A stretch of 64,000 bases of DNA, from assembly GCF_022539665.2 (NCBI RefSeq), contig NC_081331.1, positions 9,455,534 through 9,519,533 of the forward strand, written 5' to 3'. The DNA comes from Daphnia carinata. Taxonomy: Eukaryota; Arthropoda; Branchiopoda; Diplostraca; Daphniidae. The notes below the pieces were generated by a model that was not told where the DNA came from, made no database searches, and saw only the letters and a list, made by a program, of their open reading frames with translations. The position numbers were made by a program, and so were the translations under genes. Position 1 is the stretch's first letter. Each line of letters begins with the position of its first letter. Shown here piece after piece: positions 36,955 through 49,600 of the stretch.

Positions 36955-37910
36955 CATAAGGTTAGGAAGTGGGAATGAAAGTATTTACTAACTTATTAGA
37001 GATACAGTAGCCTATATGCAGTTAACAATTGCAACGTATTCCACAATGCAATTTTAGCCACACTGCCTGAAATAGGGTTTTCCAAAATTCCATGCTCTCG
37101 TTTTATGCGGTGTCGATAGCAGAATCTTTTATGGGGCTGTTTTTCATTAAGAGCAAAGAGATATGAAAAATACCATCTTATTATTAGATCACGTTTTCGA
37201 CGTTTACGTGTTAGCCCATACAATTACACTAAACTATCTTTACTTGTTTAATAAAGGCAACCTTTCACCGCATGCTTTTGCATTGGTAGATAGTTTATAC
37301 TTATAGGGAGAAATTAGTGAAGTACACTGCCTAATTAGTACGTGTTGCTGCGCCAGCATAGCTTAGGGTCGCTAGCTGAGAATAGGTTGGATGTTAGGGA
37401 GAAAAATTGATGGAAACCAGGTTATAGAACCGGGTTTCGATTTTTCGTTAGCCACGTAAAATCGGATACTGTAGGTAGAGGGCAGAACACAAAATAAAGG
37501 TTACCCCCGGATCCTAGTCGTAAGACGAGAGCTACTCGTGCGCCCCAAATACCTACCTATTGGACATGGGAACGAGACCTACTTCGAATCGATGTACGAA
37601 AATTCTCCGTTTGTTGATATCTTTTGGTATATTTTTTAAAACGTGCAAGTGTGAACCATAATTTCTACAGGCGTGTAGACAACTAGGCAGGCACTACATA
37701 ACAGTTAGCTTGTTTGGCATGAAAACGAAATTGGAAAAGAGGGAAAAAAAGAGAAAAAAAATGGAATTGTTTCATCCGACTGGCAACGTAGCCTCGGACA
37801 ACGAGGATAATCGTAGGCATTCGTTTTTCGTCGGCTTTTTACGTGTTCACAGTCGTTTGTTGTGGTGTAGTTTTTGTAAATGATTTGATGGTAAACCGCT
37901 AAACATTACC
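36955..37910. other. Intergenic, DHX8 upstream region
   Basis: AT-rich DNA becoming more balanced towards 37400-37900, where the DHX8 promoter and 5' UTR must lie. No TATA box is obvious. The start is probably near TTCACAGTCG (about 37845-37855). Confidence 0.45.
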
Positions 37911-40900
37911 ATGGATGAACTAGAGAAACTCGAGCATCTATCCCTGGTTTCAAAGGTTTGTACGGAATTAGAAAACCATTTGGGGCTCAATGATAAGGAT
38001 CTAGCCGAATTCATTATCGCCTTGGCCGAAAAACATAAAACGTTTGATGAATTCAAAGCTGTGATGATTGAGAATGGTGCAGAATTCTCCGATTCACTTA
38101 TTGCAAATCTCCTTCGGCTCATCAAGCACATGAAATCAGCAAATTCCAAAACAACTGATGTGAATTTAGCTGAAGTAAAAAAAACAGTCTTTAGTGCAGA
38201 GGTGGAGAAAAAACGTGGACTTTTTCCAGGTCTCGCCCTGGCAGATAATCCTAAAGCAAGAACCATGCTGGAAGAAGATATTAAACCAACCATAAAAGAT
38301 GTTGAAGAAGCAGATGATTTAATGGCTGAACTGGAAGCTATGGCTCCAAAGGAAGAAAAGGTTTCTTCTGAGACACTCAAGCCAAGCCATGACATCGGAA
38401 GAAGGTCTCTCAGCAGAGACAGAAAAGAAAGAAGTAAGCGCTCTAGGAGCAAAGATCGCAGCAGGAAATCAAGAAGTAGGGATCGTAGCAGAAGATCTAA
38501 AAGCAGAGATCACAGCAGAAGATCCAGAAGCAGAGATCGAAGCAGGAGATCTAGAAGCAGGGACCGTAGCAGAAGGTCTAGAAGTAGAAATCGAAGCCAC
38601 AGATCCAGGAGCAAAGATGGAGGAGACAGGCACAGGCGAAGCGATCGTTTTGAGGATAAAAGAGGCAAAGATGACCGAAGAGAAAAGAAACCTCAAAAAG
38701 ATTTCCCGGAGAACGCAGAAGTGGGAAAAGTCTACACAGGAAAAGTCATGAATCTTGCAGCGTTTGGATGCTTTGTGCAGCTGGAAGGAATCAGGAAAAA
38801 ATGTGAAGGTCTTGTGCATATCTCCCAGTTACGGCGAGAGGGTCGTGTAAATAGTGTGGCGGAAGTTGTCAATCGAGGAGATAAAGTTTATGTCAAAGTT
38901 ATGAGCATTGCTGGCCAAAAAATTTCTCTTTCAATGAAAGATGTGGACCAAGATTCGGGTGAAGATTTGAACCCAGCCCCTTCGACATCAAGCCGTCCTG
39001 GGCTGACAAGCCACGAAAGTGAAACAGCTCTGAGAAATCCAGATCGGCCTTTATCTTTATTGGATTTGAAAACTAACGTGGAGGAGGATGAGTTGACGAA
39101 TCGTAAGCGTGTGCAGCGGATCTCGTCGCCCGAGCGATGGGAACTGAAACAAATGATGGCGGCCAATTGTATTGACAAGATGGATTTGCCCGAATTCGAC
39201 GAGGAGACGGGTCTACTACCCAAACTGGCCGAGGATGAGGAGGATATCGAAATCGAGTTAGTGGAAGAAGAAGCACCCTTCCTACGTGGTCACGGTCGAG
39301 TGCTTAACGAGCTTAGTCCAGTTCGGATTGTCAAGAATCCGGACGGCTCTTTGGCACAAGCCGCTATGATGCAAGGCGCCCTCAGCAAAGAGCGTCGCGA
39401 ACAGAAGATGCTACTTAGGGAAGAGCAAGAGGCAGCAGACGCACCAGCTCAGGGCGCCAATAAGAGCTGGATCGATCCCATGCCCGATGCCGGATCTCAG
39501 CCTTCGACATCGTTGGGTCGCGGAACGGGTGCCCCCACGTATGATATGCCCGAGTGGAAGAAACATATCACAGGTGGTCCGAAAGGAGCATCGTTCGGCA
39601 AGAAAACAAGCCTTTCAATTGTGGAGCAACGCCAGTCGCTACCTATCTACAAACTGAGAGACGAGCTAATCAAAGCCGTCAGTGACAACCAAATTCTGAT
39701 TGTTATCGGAGAGACGGGGTCTGGCAAAACTACCCAAATCACTCAGTATCTATCCGAATCTGGTTTCACTGCCCGTGGAAAGATCGGCTGTACGCAACCA
39801 CGTCGTGTGGCCGCCATGTCTGTCGCCAAAAGAGTAGCTGAAGAGTTTGGTTGCCGCCTGGGGCAGGAAGTCGGATACACTATCCGTTTCGAAGATTGCA
39901 CCAGCCCCGAGACATTAATTAAGTACATGACGGACGGTATGTTGCTGCGTGAATGCTTGATCGATCCCGATCTTCAGACCTATTCGTGCATTATGTTGGA
40001 TGAAGCCCACGAGCGCACCATTCACACCGACGTCCTCTTTGGTCTACTGAAACAAGCCGTACAAAAGAGAGCCGAACTGAAACTAATTGTCACTTCAGCC
40101 ACATTGGATGCCGTCAAATTTTCTCAGTACTTTTTCGAGGCGCCCATCTTCACTATTCCCGGTCGAACCTTTCCGGTCGAGATCCTGTATACTCGAGAAC
40201 CCGAGACTGATTACTTGGACGCATCACTCATTACTGTCATGCAGATTCACCTTAATGAGCCACCAGGCGATATTCTGCTTTTCTTGACGGGTCAAGAAGA
40301 GATCGACACTGCTTGCGAGATTCTCTACGAGCGCATGAAGTCCATGGGTCCTGACGTACCGGAGCTCATTATTCTTCCAGTCTATTCAGCCCTCCCGTCC
40401 GAAATGCAAACTCGAATTTTCGAGCCCGCTCCACCCGGTTCAAGAAAAGTCGTCATCGCCACCAACATTGCCGAGACCAGCCTTACTATCGACGGCATCT
40501 ACTACGTCGTCGATCCAGGTTTCGTCAAGCAAAAGGTCTACAATTCCAAGACGGGCATGGACTCTTTGGTAGTGACACCCATCTCACAAGCGCAAGCCAA
40601 ACAGCGAGCTGGACGAGCCGGACGTACTGGGCCTGGAAAGACCTACCGCTTGTATACAGAGAGAGCTTACCGTGATGAAATGCTCGCCACCCCTGTTCCT
40701 GAAATTCAGCGTACTAATCTTGCCTCCACCGTCTTGCAACTCAAAGCCATGGGCATCAACGACCTGCTCAATTTCGATTTCATGGACGCTCCCCCGGTAG
40801 AATCGCTAATCATGGCTCTTGAACAGCTCCATTCTCTCTCTGCCTTGGATGACGAAGGATTACTCACCCGTCTGGGTCGACGTATGGCTGAGTTTCCTCT

Positions 40901-41766
40901 CGAACCTTCACTTTCCAAGATGCTCATCATGTCTGTTCACCTGGTAAGGACATTTAAACAAGAGTAACCATGACTATTATAGTTGACTGTTTTTATTATT
41001 ATTCATTTCTGTGTTTTTAGATGTGTTCTGATGAAATTTTGACAGTGGTGTCAATGTTGTCAGTTCAGAATGTTTTCTACCGACCCAAAGATAAGCAGCA
41101 ATTAGCAGACCAGAAAAAAGCCAAGTTCAATCAAGCTGAAGGAGATCACATCACCTTACTGGCTGTGTACAATTCTTGGAAAAATAATAAGTTCAGCAGT
41201 GCTTGGTGTTACGAGAATTTCGTGCAGATGCGTACCCTTAAACGAGCGCAGGATGTACGTAAACAGCTTTTGGGTATCATGGATCGGTATGTATAACCTT
41301 ATAAATAAATAATATTGCGATATAATCTTAAAAGTGTTTCATGTTTATCATTTAAAACAGGCACAAATTGGATGTAGTATCTGCAGGCAAAAATACGGCT
41401 AGAGTTCAAAAAGCCATATGTTCCGGCTTCTTCCGTAACGCAGCAAAGAAAGACCCACAGGAAGGCTATCGGACGCTGGTGGACGGCCAAGTAGTCTACA
41501 TTCACCCGAGCAGCGCAATCTTTAACCGACAACCCGAGTGGGTCGTCTACCACGAGTTGGTTCAGACTACGAAAGAGTACATGCGCGAAGTGACCGTCAT
41601 CGATGCCAAATGGTTGGTGGAATTTGCGCCGGCCTTTTTCAAATTCTCCGACCCGACCAAGCTCAGCAAAGTCAAGAGGAATCAACGTCTCGAGCCGCTC
41701 TACAACAAATACGAAGAGCCCAATTCTTGGCGTATTTCCAGGCAGCGGCGTCTTCGACGAAACTAA
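37911..41766 (+). CDS. DHX8: DHX8/Prp22 DEAH-box splicing helicase
   Basis: DHX8 releases spliced mRNA from the post-catalytic spliceosome in the nucleus, using ATP. Three exons (37911-40943, 41021-41286, 41361-41766) join in phase for 1,234 residues, close to the human length. The start is the ATG followed by [16 protein letters not shown], the conserved N-terminus. An arginine-serine block with [18 protein letters not shown]-type repeats lies at about 170-245. An S1 RNA-binding domain ([20 protein letters not shown] to [10 protein letters not shown]) covers about 268-345. Helicase motifs follow: GETGSGKT (about 600), DEAH (about 694), [16 protein letters not shown], and [20 protein letters not shown] (about 898). 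The conserved C-terminal HA2/OB-fold region ends [12 protein letters not shown]. The very large first exon, against short later introns, is the only structural oddity. Confidence 0.98.
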
Positions 41767-42030
41767 CATTTTTAACAATTTACAAATGTCGACTGTCATT
41801 CGGGGGGAATTATTCCTCGTTTTGTATGCATTACGATTCGTTCCATACACAACTGATTTAATGATAAACTGGCAACGCAGTACTTTGTTATTTATTTGTA
41901 GCCCCGGCAACGACAAACTTGCCGAATCAATGTCAGTTATATCCCAGTCCTGTTTGTAGTGCTTTTGTCAAAAAGCACAGTGGTAGAAACGTGACGTTGT
42001 AAAAACTCGTTTAAAAGTAGAAAGAAAGCA

Positions 42031-43723
42031 ATGCCTCCGAAGAAATCAGACAAGTGGAAATCTGGTGGTGGCAAGAAAGGGAAAGGTGCAAAAGGAGACG
42101 GATCAAAGGGTAAAAAGAAAGGTGGCAAAAAGAAGGTGAAAGCCAAGTTGAGCGAAGATGCTAAAAACAGGCAACAGGAGCAACGAGCTGCCGTCGAGGA
42201 AGAAAGGAGAAGGATGAGGGAAGAATTGATCAATTCTTTTCTCCGGGTAAGCTATACTCCCTGTTGATATAGCACAGCCATATTAATCAGCTGATCATTT
42301 GTGTAAAAAAACTAGCATAAACTCATAAAAGAGCAGAATTTGACCCGACTTAATCAAAGTAAACTGATTGAAAAATGGAGGCATGTCCTTCGCGACGCGA
42401 AAAGCCAAGAGCTTTCCAGGGAACTAGAAGTAAAGAACATTTTGATTTTCTACAAAATGTTGACTCACGTTTTTAATGCAACACCCGTTAATGTTGTAGT
42501 TAATGAAATTAGATTTTGATAAACGCTACACGGAGAACGTAACTGAAATCAACCGTTTGATGGAATCTTTGCTCCAGAGCGGATTGGATTTCGTTCAGAT
42601 ATGCGATCGCCAAAAAATGGAAAGTGACAGAACTTACGGTTGGTTTCTCTTCTTCAATACCGATTTAATGTAGTGACTAATTAAAATTTTGCGTGATGAT
42701 ATATTTCGTTCTTCATCAGAGGAACACGTGGCCAGACTAAAGGCTTTCGGGAACGTTTATGAACAGGAAAGTAAATCATTTAAAGCCACCATAGCCAAGG
42801 ATTATCAAAAAGCTATGGCATGTCACCAAGAAGAAAAGCGTTCGCTGCTGTGTACTATTAACACTCTGCAATCGCATTATCGCGACAGCTATACAGCCCA
42901 GAAAGCCAACTTTCAAGTCCGTAAAGACGATATCATTAATCAGGTACTGCATTGCTGGAGTTAGAGCAAGTATTTATACAAAGAGGTAACGTGTTGTTTT
43001 AACCCTGTGCATATTTACCGTTTCTGTTTGCAGGGTCTGGAAGACGAGCAGACAATCCGTCAGAATCTGGAGCGACGGTTAGAGAACAGCTGGCAGCAAT
43101 TACATGAGAATTGCGTCGATAGCGGCGAGTTAGACGACCAACGTTGGGCCTTGTACTCTCTTTTACGTAGGAGGGATCAAATCGCATGCGAGCAGCAGCA
43201 TAGCGCTGAAAATCGTTTAGAAAAGCTCTCCAAGGCTGTCAACAAAATCCATGAAAAACACAACTGTCACGAGCACAGCACGCAAGAATTGATAGAGCGC
43301 CGCAACGAACTGCATGACAGGAGAGAACGTTGGCGACTCAGGTTACTAAAACAACAGCATCAACATGCCGAAAGACTGAAAGCAGTGGCAGCAAGTTCGA
43401 GTGATGCGGCCGAATATCTCGAACAATTGGTTAGGCAAGGTGTGCTCATTTTGCGATCGGCTCAACGTTGTCGTCTTTTAAAACCGCAGCCGAGTTCCGG
43501 TTCGTCGTCAAATTCGTCCGTCGCGTCGCCGTCCTCGGAGCCCTTTCAATATTTTTGGACAAGGTTCAACCATTCTTACCTTGAGACAGTCCTTTTACAA
43601 CGACATCGGGCTGCTATTGTACGCGGACGCACGGCTGAGGCCGCTCGACTTCAAAAGGAGGTCGGCATCCCCACGCGCTGGAGTTTGAATGGCACAAGTT
43701 TGGCTATTCATCCGGAGAAATAA
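42031..43723 (+). CDS. DRC2: Dynein regulatory complex subunit 2 / CCDC65-like
   Basis: DRC2 (CCDC65) is a coiled-coil core subunit of the nexin-dynein regulatory complex that links doublet microtubules in motile axonemes. Five exons join in phase (42031-42246, 42334-42429, 42500-42638, 42720-42943, 43034-43723) for about 454 residues, near family length. The start is MPPKKSDKWK and a Lys/Gly-rich head, then the long coiled coil opening with AAVEEERRRMREELINSFL and LTRLNQSKLIEKWRHVLRDA, which matches the CCDC65 NINTQWRTVLRE block. Near the C-terminus FQYFWTRFNHSYLETVLLQ matches the family's [20 protein letters not shown] region. A Ser-rich insert lies just before it. It starts only 264 bp after DHX8 on the same strand. 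The call rests on these two blocks; the middle is generic coiled coil. Confidence 0.83.
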
Positions 43724-46453
43724 TAACGCTGGTTCTCGTAAAAAGGCCTTTTTCTTTCCCTCGCCAGGTTCCCTCTCCTTCCGGCCTTCACTAAACTGTT
43801 TGCTTCGTCGCTTTTATCGTTCAAATGGCAATCATTGAAATATTTCATATCAAGCAATGGAAATGAGAGCTGAGTTAATCAGAAGATCGTGGGATGGCAC
43901 ACGTGCCCCATATCTCATGTTTCTTCGTCTGATCAGAGTCAGAGTACCATTGAAAAGCAGCCATATTGACAAGATTTGTGAATAGCGTTTACACAGAGTT
44001 TGCCTTTTCATTTTATCTCCTTCCATTCAAACGTGGCTCGTGATCATCGATCTAAAAATAAATAGCATTGCGTTCACAAAAGGAATAAGGATGGATTTTG
44101 AATTTCCTGCCACGCGGTGGGATAGTAATCTCTCGCATAGCGTTTGATGTGTGTCCGAAGATTCCGGCATAGCATGAACGCTTTTGTATTTTTCAAACAT
44201 TATATATAGAAGACAACTAAAAACAATATCGATCCCTTAATGCGAAATATGGCTGGCTCTTGCAACTTCTTTTTTTTTATTCAACGGCCAAAGCATTTGA
44301 AGAGAGAAAACAAAAATTTACGCGACCATAGGAACCGCGGATCTATCCCATACATTTCTTTTTTCTTTCCCCGGAAGAAAACAGACGTGTTTATTTGGTC
44401 GATCTTTCTGTTTGTTTAAAGATTAGTTGAACATGCAAAAGGACTTTTCGAAGGTGTAGCCAAGAAGCCAAGTTATATAATTCAAGAAAATGTATTTCCC
44501 CTTTTTCTTTGGCAATCGCGCTGAGCTCTGGACGTCATGGCAAATCGATAGCTGTCTTCCCAGGCGGGGAGAGATCGTGAACCCGTTATGACTAGTCGAT
44601 TGAAAAGACAAGCATTCCAGCGTAGAAATAGAAAAGCACCCTTCACCATTGACCGATTTGCGTGAACCTCTTCTAGTTCTGGATGAACGCCCGCGCTTGA
44701 AACAAAAAAAAAAGAGGCACTTGATTATGTCAGGTCCTTGTATCGCAGATTTTCTGCTTCTCTCATCAGCGTTGTCTTTCTTCTTCTAGAGTCTGTTCCC
44801 TCTCAATTAATGAACCTGTCGAGTGGAAGGCAGCAGAGAAGGCCTACACAAGCCGTAGGGGTTAGAGTGGGAGGAAGTGAGAATTTTACTTGACGACTCG
44901 GCAGCGCAGGCACTCGCCGAATAAAAGGGTCCTCCTTCCGTTGCGTTTCTCTCTTCGTATGTCTCCTGTAATGGGATTGGGTTGCGCTTGCGAGTCTTCG
45001 ACACCACGACCGCCGTATAAGAAATCGATGGCTTGTGCGTGAGAACTTCCCCATAGCCGGCGCATATTCGCCCGTAATGGTCGGAGGAGAAGAAATGTCG
45101 CGATGATATGGCATCCTGATTGTGTGTGTTTTTTATTCTACGTTTTCATTTATTCCCTCCGCTTGGCGTTTCTACGCCATAATAGTATAGATTGGGAACG
45201 GAATGTTGCCCAATCACTTTGAAAAATCGCATCTTTCGGATCTCCCTATATCGGAACTGAGCAGTTGAGTGCCCCGTCTATCAAAATAATTAGACCATCA
45301 AAGCTGTCCTTCTTTATACATTTGCCTGTCGATCGTAAATCCTCTGTCTCAATTTCGACCGCTCACCCTTTTTCGCTCTTCTTAGGTAACAAATGACTAC
45401 TTAACTATATTTCTAGAATTGATTACGTATCGGTCTGCCCCTTTTCTCGCTGGCAAATCGCTTTCATATACAGTGGAAGCTTACGTTATAGTTTCGTAAC
45501 CAAACCACAGGATAAAATAAGGTCCCTGGAAACTAGGTAATATCGACATTTCTCTCTTGGTATCGCATTTGTTTGCGTGTTACGATCTCCGTGATTCCCG
45601 CACAGCCATTAGTTTTGCGTGTACCAATAATCCCCATTCACTAAATACAGTTTGGAGGCAACCCATAACTACGTACACAATTATTCTCGATGCTGCGACA
45701 AATGTCAATATGTACCTTTGTGTGGTGGAATAAATATCGCGCAGCAAAAGTGATCCTGAGTGTTTACAACTAGTGACGGAGATTGTCTCTCAAAACATAC
45801 GTTTAATCCAGACAACACACAAAATCGATTCTGCTCGACTAGACTTGAAAGTAAAATTTGCTCGTGATATTCTTCTCTGGAATTGTCTTGTGTTTTTAGA
45901 CAAAAATCGATACGTTTTCAGTGCACTGCGTTATCACCTGAGTGAAAGAATTCAAAGAAACATTGCCACAATCATGGTTGTCTCATTTCAGTTTGATGTT
46001 GGAAAATGTGTACATTTTCTATTGCAACGCAGTCATTGTACATCCTTTACACGATTCTTTCTCGCTGCTTTTTTTTAATCTAGCACCTCCCATCACTACC
46101 TGAAAATTGAACTTCTGTGCGTCGTTTGTCAATAGTAGATCCTCCTCTTTTTTTTTTCTCCATGATATCGTGCTATCATCCAGTTATCTTTTTTCTTTCC
46201 GTTGCCGTGACTTTGTTCGCCCATTCCCGCGATCCTCCTGGTGCATACCTATCGCTTGTTACTTCTGCTACCGCATTCGGAGGGATCGTCGCAGTAGCGG
46301 TGAGTCTTTCGAGCAGATCGGACGCGGTGTTCGGCGCCCTCCAGGTCTCATCCTGACGCCTTTCGTTTTTAATGTTGTGTCTCGGCGTGTGCATGTGTGA
46401 TCGTTGTAAGAGTGTGGCTTTGTGTCCCTGTGATTGCGTAGTTACCGACCGTG
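43724..46453. other. Intergenic, upstream of the CNG-channel gene
   Basis: 2.7 kb with no convincing gene. A few minus-strand open frames around 44800-45110 are compositionally odd and lack motifs. Long-range regulatory DNA of the channel gene is possible. Confidence 0.4.
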
Positions 46454-46616
46454 TATAAAGATCGCTAGTACCCGAGACTGTTGTGTCTGTACGTACACCG
46501 GCACGGTTTTTTTCGACGTGAAGTTTCGTTAAGAGCGCATTCCATCGAATAATCGATTGCTGTTGTGTTGTTATTTATACAGTACTATTTTTACGTGTAT
46601 TGTCGTTTACGTCATG
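46454..46616 (+). promoter_or_regulatory. Channel-gene promoter and first exon ending in the start codon
   Basis: TATAAAG at 46454-46460 precedes a likely start about 30 bp downstream. The exon runs to 46616, where ATG is followed directly by the donor GTAAGT. The next exon (49881) continues in phase with GAA ACG ACC GAG ATG, adding four codons after this ATG to the protein that otherwise starts at 49893. Confidence 0.62.
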
Positions 46617-49600
46617 GTAAGTCGGATGCTGTTGCTTTTCATTCTATTTTTTATTTCTATACTGTATAAGTTCATCCGTTTTACCAGTGACTGTTGTTTC
46701 TCTTCAAAATACCAGTCTCGACATAATTTAACGAAACTTTTAAGTCTTCCGTGGATGACGAATAAAGTTGACATGTTTATTTATTTCTTTTTTTTTTCTC
46801 AACTCCAGTTTTACCTTGAAGTTAGCTTCGCAAACTAAAGTCTTCTCTTTTATTTTTTTCATTTGAATGTCAAAGTTTTGTCTAGTTTTTTTTTCTCTAT
46901 AATGATGTGCTTGTTTTTACGTGCCATTTCTACTACCTTAAGACGTATGTTAAAATAGAATCCCTCTTCTTAGAGGTATCGATCAAAATAAGATCTAAAG
47001 CTAAAGCTTCGAACGATTCATTCAGACGTGTTGCTTTACGAAAGAGCTGTAATACTAACTATTTAGCTGAGAACAAAGCAAATAATATCTGGTTCTTTAT
47101 GTAGTACACAGAGAGTTATATAGACTGCTTTGGCTTAACAAGAAGAAATGAGTCTCACCGATCTTATGTCCAGTTAATGATCCCAATCAATGGTGGATAT
47201 CTAGATAGATGCTGGATGTCCTTTTTTTTTTAAAATCCCGTGCTGGCCGTGTTCCGGTTCGGCTCACGTTCTCGTGACTAGCGTATGGGTATGGATTAGC
47301 GTTGTCATAAGCAACCAAGTAGTGTTGTTGGTCAAGATTTCAGGCGATACGCATCGCCGTTCGGTCTTATAAAAATGGCATCGGTGGGCAAGGAAGTCAC
47401 GATCCCTACCGTCACGATCACCATCCTTTTCGTTAGATGTGACATGTCTCGTTGCTTGCCTCTGCATCCACCTTAATAATGATCTGTCAACTAATTCCTT
47501 CCCCTCAAGCATTTATTTTCTCCTAATTTTTTAGTGTGAATACAGTTCGCGCAGCCAAAGGCTGTCAAGTTATGTTCTCTCATTCATTTTCGTTTGTGGG
47601 ATTTTTTTTGTTCAATGAAAATAACGAAAATGATGATCAAATTAATGCGAACATGCTAATCATTTTTCTGTATATCATCCTACGACCAACTCGGAATTCC
47701 ATACATTCACGGTTGTATTTGGCGCAATTCTTTGAACGAAGAACGTATCTCTGTGATAAATTTTACGATTCTAAAATTTGAAAATACCGGCAGTTATTCA
47801 CGCTGCTATTATGGGCCGAATGCCAATAAGCTCTTTCATGTTCTCACGCCGATTGAGCAGTGCTTCGTAGTTTCCCTTTTTAAAATGCTTCTGGAACATT
47901 TTCCGTAGTTACCTTTTTTTTGTTTTCGAGGGATGGGCTAGGAGGTCTATGGTAGTTGATGAAAATTTGCTTTAACTAATATGCAAACACAATTGAAAGA
48001 TCATTATCTTTACTTAGGCAAAATAGACTGTGGTGTTCTACAGTCCGAACAGGTGATTGGTCTGGAAATAGTTAACGTCTTCGAGCTCACGTTGTTTCAA
48101 AATCGATTCGTGGCAAGACGGGATTGCAAAAGCCTTTCATTTATTTACAGTAGTTTTATGTTCAACTTCCTCATGAAGAAACGACGTAAATTTTTTATCT
48201 TGACGGAAAGCAACTCATGGCTTACGCATCTGAACGATTCATAAGGTAGCAACTTTGTAATAGCTATTGCCTCGCCGATCGTTATACTAGAGACGAAATG
48301 GACCGTCCAAAAATGTCATTTTTGGTCCAATTTTAAATTGGTCGAAAAGAAATTGAATTTGAACAATAAATGAGCATACGAAGGAGAACATTTATGGAAC
48401 AGGGAAGACGCATCACGTCGTCCCCATCATTACAAAATCATTGCTTTTCCCGGTGGGTTTCATCTGAATTTAGTATTTCCGTATTTCAGGCGTGGGCAGT
48501 TCAAAGTTGCGTTTCAGCTTAACGTTAAAAAAAACTTCTAGCATTATGGATCCTTACGGTATCGACGTATTCCGTAGACCTTGTGGTAAAAATTCTTATT
48601 TGTCGCACTTTCCTTTTGATACACAGCCATTAGTAAAAATGAGTTTTCATTTGGTAGGCGAGGGAACGCCAGCTGGGATAAGAGAGTACACTTTTGTTGC
48701 CATGGTAACTATTTTCTTGTTTCGCTTCGTTAATTCCCAAATGAATCGCGTACTTTTCTACAAAGTTGGCCTTAATTCTACAAAATGATAAACGATGCAC
48801 CGAGCAATTAGTTGAAAAGAAGACCAATGTCAGGCATGAAACCTGTTAGCACTAACTTTAAGTTAAATCGTATATCTATATATATATCACACAAAATCCA
48901 ACGAAAAGTGTCTGAAATGCAACAGGGTATCTCTACGTTCGATAAAACGAGGAAATGGCTTCGCTTTATTTTTTAACGATGTTTGATTTTATCCATACAA
49001 AAAAGTAGGACACCCGAAGCAGATTTAATATCGGCAGGATAACGCCGTTGCCGTGGTGAAATCGTAACAGCCAGCTCGTAAAGTTTATGTATTCATTGAC
49101 TCAAAAGAGAGGTTCATCAATTCAGGTTAGCGGCATCCTACCTCCATAGTCTATGGCCCCTCTAAGCTGATCCCCGTATGCCAAAAGTCACTTTCGCTGC
49201 AAACCCCGTAAGGAAACGACGACGATTGAATTGAGAGTCATGCATCCAGTATCCATCGTTTTTTTTTTCTAAAAACTTCCATCCATAATCCAAACACAGG
49301 ACTCTCTTTCCCCAAGCTAATGCCCCAAACTGCACAGTCAGCTCAATCGGGACTGTGCGTACAACATGCAGTCGACCACCCCTTTTATAGATCCATTAAC
49401 CAATTTGATCATACGTTCGTGATCAAAGCTTTCGTCGGTCTCGGCTATAATAAACGAGGTCAACTAAACGTGGAACGATATGACAAATCAAATAAGCAAA
49501 ATATGTTTACGGAAAAAAACGAATTTTCGTAGCGGATATGCAAACAACATCGGTAGGCTCGAGACTGGGAAAATAAAAACGTAAGAAAAGAATAAGAAAA

